A stretch of DNA of 64,000 nucleotides from Streptomyces sp. Z26 (GTDB lineage Bacteria; Actinomycetota; Actinomycetes; Streptomycetales; Streptomycetaceae), in assembly GCF_003665095.1 (NCBI RefSeq), contig NZ_RCHV01000002.1, positions 248,001-312,000 of the forward strand. Direction: 5' to 3'. Positions 61,529 to 64,000 of this stretch are shown one piece after another. Both the position numbers and the translations under genes were made by a program. A model generated the notes under the pieces. It searched no databases. It was not told the origin of the DNA and was given only the letters and a program-made list of their open reading frames with translations. Positions within the stretch are counted from its first letter, which is position 1, and every line of letters starts with the position of its first letter.

Positions 61529-63504
61529 ACGAGTGGTTCAGCCCCCTTTTCCTGGGCAGCCAGGGACCGTTCCACACAGGGCCGGGGACCCAGAACAACA
61601 TTTACCTACCGCCCTTGGCTTCGGAGGGGCCACGGGGGCGCAGTCGTCGGGCGGTGGCCCGGGAGCACGTCGCACGTCTTCAGCAGTTGTTCGTGTGGCC
61701 GCCCGGTCTCCGCCGAGCACACGTGATGTTGCGTGACAGCGGCACCGTGCTCCTGGCCGGCCAACCGGGCAGTGGCCGACGCACCGCGGCGATGATGCTG
61801 CTCAGCAGCATCTTCCACGATTCGAACGACTTCCACGAACTCCCACCGGACGAGGACGACCCCGCCACGTTGTCCGAACTGGTCGGCAAGGGCGACCGGT
61901 TGCTGCTGGACCTCTCACTCGGCGCAGGGGAACAGCGCACCGGATTCGAGGCCAAGCTCCGCACGCTGCTCCCGCTCGTGGGGAAACGCGGAGCCTGCTT
62001 GGTGGTCGTGCTGCCACAGCTCCGCGGCCGAAGGTCCCACGACGAGTTCTCCCCGTACACCGTGGATGTCGGACGCCCCTCGGAAACCGCCGTACTCTGG
62101 CGATATCTGCGCTTGGCGGAGATACATCCGTCGCGCACGGACATGTCGGAGGGACGTCTACAGAGATTCCTCGACTCGGCACCCGGCATGGGAGAGCTCT
62201 CCTACTTCGCCCACTTGGCAGTGAGCGCACGGGACAGGAGCAGGGGGGCGAACGAGTTCCCGGCGTGGCGCGACGAGGCGCTCGCCGCGTTCTTCGACCG
62301 CAGCGACCAAGTGGCCAAGGACATCGGCTCCCGCGACGGCGGTCAGCGCGCACTGTCCCTCTCCGTCTCGATGCTGCCGAGATCGCCGCCGGACGAGATC
62401 TTCACCGTGAACACGGAGCTGCTGAAGGTGCTGCGGCAACCCCTGGACGAACGGCCACGGCTGGACCACGCGGATCTACGGCAACAGCTGTCGGACGTCC
62501 GTGCCGGGACGGATCAGCACGGTCTGGTCCAGTTCGATCTGCTCGCCTACGACGCGGCGGTACGGACCCACTTCTGGACGTACTACCCCGATCTGCGGCC
62601 GAAGTTCCGGGACTGGGTGCGCGACTGCGTGCAGCGGAAGGAACTGAGCCGAGCCGCCCGGAGTGGACTCATCGGCCTCTACGCCGAACAGTCTCTCCGT
62701 ACCGCATGCCACAGCGACCTCCTCGCCCTCGTCCGGGAGTGGACGGCTGTGGGCGGCCCGGACCACCTTGCCGACGAGGCGACTCTCGCTCTGTCTCTCG
62801 GTGTGGAGCACGAGCAGTACGGTGCCTGGTTCCGTCGCGAGATCCGGGAACTGGCGCGGGAACCCGACCTGCCGGGCGGTCTCGGACGCGTCTTCGTCCG
62901 CGTCTGCTCCGAGGTCGTGTCCCTCCGCCACCCCGACCAGGCACTCGTACGCCTGCATCATCTGGCCCGACAACGACGCGACACCGTCGCGGAGAACGCG
63001 CGGGCGGCCCTTCTGCAACTCGTCAACACCGACGACCGGTTGTGGCGTCGGCTGCTCCGGCGGTGTTCCCTCGACCTGCCGCGCACCCGTCAGAGCCGCG
63101 ACGTGGCCCTGTTTCTCGATCTCGCGACACCCTCCCGACTCGCCTCCCGGCAAGGCGCCGGACGACCCCTGATCGCGGACCCGGAGGTGAGGGCACAGCT
63201 CGGGGCATGCTGGTTCGTCGTTCTGCGCCGCCACACCCACACGGCATGGGAGAGCCATGTGCGGTCCTGGTTGTCCGGCGCCCGCGAACACCCCCACCAC
63301 CGCGAGGACTTGCTCGACGTCCTCCTCAACGCCTGCTCCGGCGAGGGACGTGTGCTCTCCCGGCTGCACCTGATCTCTCGTGACTGGGCGGCCGGGCAGG
63401 CCCGTGCCGGTCACCACGCGTCGTGCACACCGGTGTCCGAGAGCCTCGACCGAAGGATTCGCACCGCACTCGGAATCCGGCTTCCCCCCGTTCGCTCCGT
63501 GTGA
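61525..63504 (+). CDS. STAND/NLR-like ATPase partner of the TIR protein
   Basis: A 659-aa protein. Residues 9-25 carry the pairing motif FLGSQGPFHTGPGTQNN. A P-loop NTPase follows: LLAGQPGSGRRTAAMMLLSS (about 75-95; the Walker A Lys is Arg) and GDRLLLDLSLG (Walker B-like). After a winged-helix-like region, the C-terminal half is helical with repeated Leu/Arg-rich segments (about 350-620). It resembles STAND sensors of bacterial immune systems. The GTG overlaps the TIR stop (GTGA). The trigger recognised is unknown. Confidence 0.75.
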   Translation: MNEWFSPLFLGSQGPFHTGPGTQNNIYLPPLASEGPRGRSRRAVAREHVARLQQLFVWPPGLRRAHVMLRDSGTVLLAGQPGSGRRTAAMMLLSSIFHDSNDFHELPPDEDDPATLSELVGKGDRLLLDLSLGAGEQRTGFEAKLRTLLPLVGKRGACLVVVLPQLRGRRSHDEFSPYTVDVGRPSETAVLWRYLRLAEIHPSRTDMSEGRLQRFLDSAPGMGELSYFAHLAVSARDRSRGANEFPAWRDEALAAFFDRSDQVAKDIGSRDGGQRALSLSVSMLPRSPPDEIFTVNTELLKVLRQPLDERPRLDHADLRQQLSDVRAGTDQHGLVQFDLLAYDAAVRTHFWTYYPDLRPKFRDWVRDCVQRKELSRAARSGLIGLYAEQSLRTACHSDLLALVREWTAVGGPDHLADEATLALSLGVEHEQYGAWFRREIRELAREPDLPGGLGRVFVRVCSEVVSLRHPDQALVRLHHLARQRRDTVAENARAALLQLVNTDDRLWRRLLRRCSLDLPRTRQSRDVALFLDLATPSRLASRQGAGRPLIADPEVRAQLGACWFVVLRRHTHTAWESHVRSWLSGAREHPHHREDLLDVLLNACSGEGRVLSRLHLISRDWAAGQARAGHHASCTPVSESLDRRIRTALGIRLPPVRSV

Positions 63505-63521
63505 CCCCAGGAGATGGCGCC

Positions 63522-64000
63522 ATGAGCTCTGGCCACAAGACGCTGACGGTCTTCCTCACGACGATCGTCGGGCTGCTCCTCATCCTTCTCGGCCTCTGCC
63601 TGCACTGGCCCTTATGGGTGTGGCCCGTGCTGGCCACGCTTTTGCCGGTGTCCGCGATGGTCACGGCGAAGCTGATCACTCCACGGGAGGAACTCGTGCC
63701 GCGGGAGTGCCGTCTGGTGCCCGACGTGCCGGTGGAGGAACCCGAAAGACGCGAGCAGCGGGTAACGGGAGTGACTTTGCCGAGCAGCGAGACCGACTAC
63801 GACTTTCTTCTGTCGGCCACTGTCCGATGGAGCCCCCTTACCGTGTCGTCGGACGCGCCCCCGGTCAGCCCCGGGGGGATCGCGATTGACGCGGTCCTCG
63901 AACGCGCCGCGCGAGTGACCATGAGCCAACCCCCCACTCGGAGCGGCCTCGCGCAACACAGACTGAACGGCGTGCTCGGCGTGATGGAAGCCGACCCGAC
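63522..64000 (+). CDS. Membrane protein of the TIR/STAND module (cut by right edge)
   Basis: The visible 159 residues start with two closely spaced hydrophobic helices (VFLTTIVGLLLILLGLCLHW and WVWPVLATLLPVSAMVTA). A soluble region follows, with YDFLLSATVRWSP and IAIDAVLERAARVTMSQPPT, somewhat like SPFH-type or hairpin-anchored proteins. GGAGATG precedes the ATG, 17 nt after the STAND stop, so it is likely the third gene of the operon. The remainder lies outside the window, so no family can be named. Confidence 0.7.
   Translation, partial: MSSGHKTLTVFLTTIVGLLLILLGLCLHWPLWVWPVLATLLPVSAMVTAKLITPREELVPRECRLVPDVPVEEPERREQRVTGVTLPSSETDYDFLLSATVRWSPLTVSSDAPPVSPGGIAIDAVLERAARVTMSQPPTRSGLAQHRLNGVLGVMEADP

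Noticed and set aside
1..64000. CRISPR arrays, rRNA genes and complete prophage or integrase genes
   Set aside because: No regularly spaced direct repeats of CRISPR size, no rRNA sequence, and no integrase, terminase or capsid-like reading frames were seen.

Overview
The window is GC-rich, with GTG/TTG starts and many 4-nt GTGA stop/start overlaps. It carries a complete SapB-type ram locus plus MmyB-like, SAV_915-like and kdpFABC genes, so it is almost certainly Streptomyces chromosomal DNA, probably an accessory or arm region given the density of regulators, paired oxidoreductases and gene remnants. About 60 genes can be supported, many of them regulator/enzyme pairs with a visible operator in between.

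Layout. 1-1340: an SGNH esterase cut by the left edge and an MFS remnant. 1405-6851: a compact minus-strand cluster of a Baeyer-Villiger-type flavin monooxygenase, a 52-aa peptide ending in three Lys-X-Gly-Cys-Ile-Ser repeats, a PaaK/LuxE-like adenylating enzyme with an apparent 1-nt frameshift, a GRDP-like protein and an MFS exporter. The monooxygenase and the peptide each lie behind a copy of the same A/T-rich promoter built from 11-bp direct repeats. This looks like an unassigned RiPP-like pathway and is the leading candidate for a new system. 7527-13469: M28 aminopeptidase, two SDRs with an MmyB-like regulator, TetR and nitroreductase. 13485-15018: an APH(6)-like kinase and a decayed IS630 transposase bounded by a shared 16-bp inverted repeat. 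15094-17255: quinone-oxidoreductase/TetR pair and a SAV_915-like protein. 17388-22099: kdpFABC plus an extra 27-aa membrane peptide, without kdpDE. 22525-33994: amidohydrolase/DUF59 pair, small enzymes and regulators, an orphan ABC solute-binding lipoprotein, and hydrolases.

34191-38514: a two-gene conflict-type module, a two-helix membrane protein followed by a large Hsp90-like ATPase with C-terminal tandem helical repeats; the tail of the first and the head of the second carry the same short Gly/Asn/Gln motif. 38659-43000: two Tat-exported carbohydrate-active proteins behind LacI-like palindromes. 44315-51622: ramR and ramCSAB, with a SapB-like precursor. 51867-54300: VOC, SnoaL, YjdI/YjdJ-like and isochorismatase-like genes. 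54541-59111: MarR, TetR, SDR and PriA.

59340-64000: XRE regulator, TIR protein, STAND-like ATPase and a membrane protein cut by the right edge. The TIR and ATPase proteins again share a private Gln-Gly-Pro/Gly/Asn motif, C-terminal in one and N-terminal in the other. The window therefore holds two separate examples of an effector/NTPase pair apparently matched by a prion-like or RHIM-like adaptor motif, the second major point of interest.
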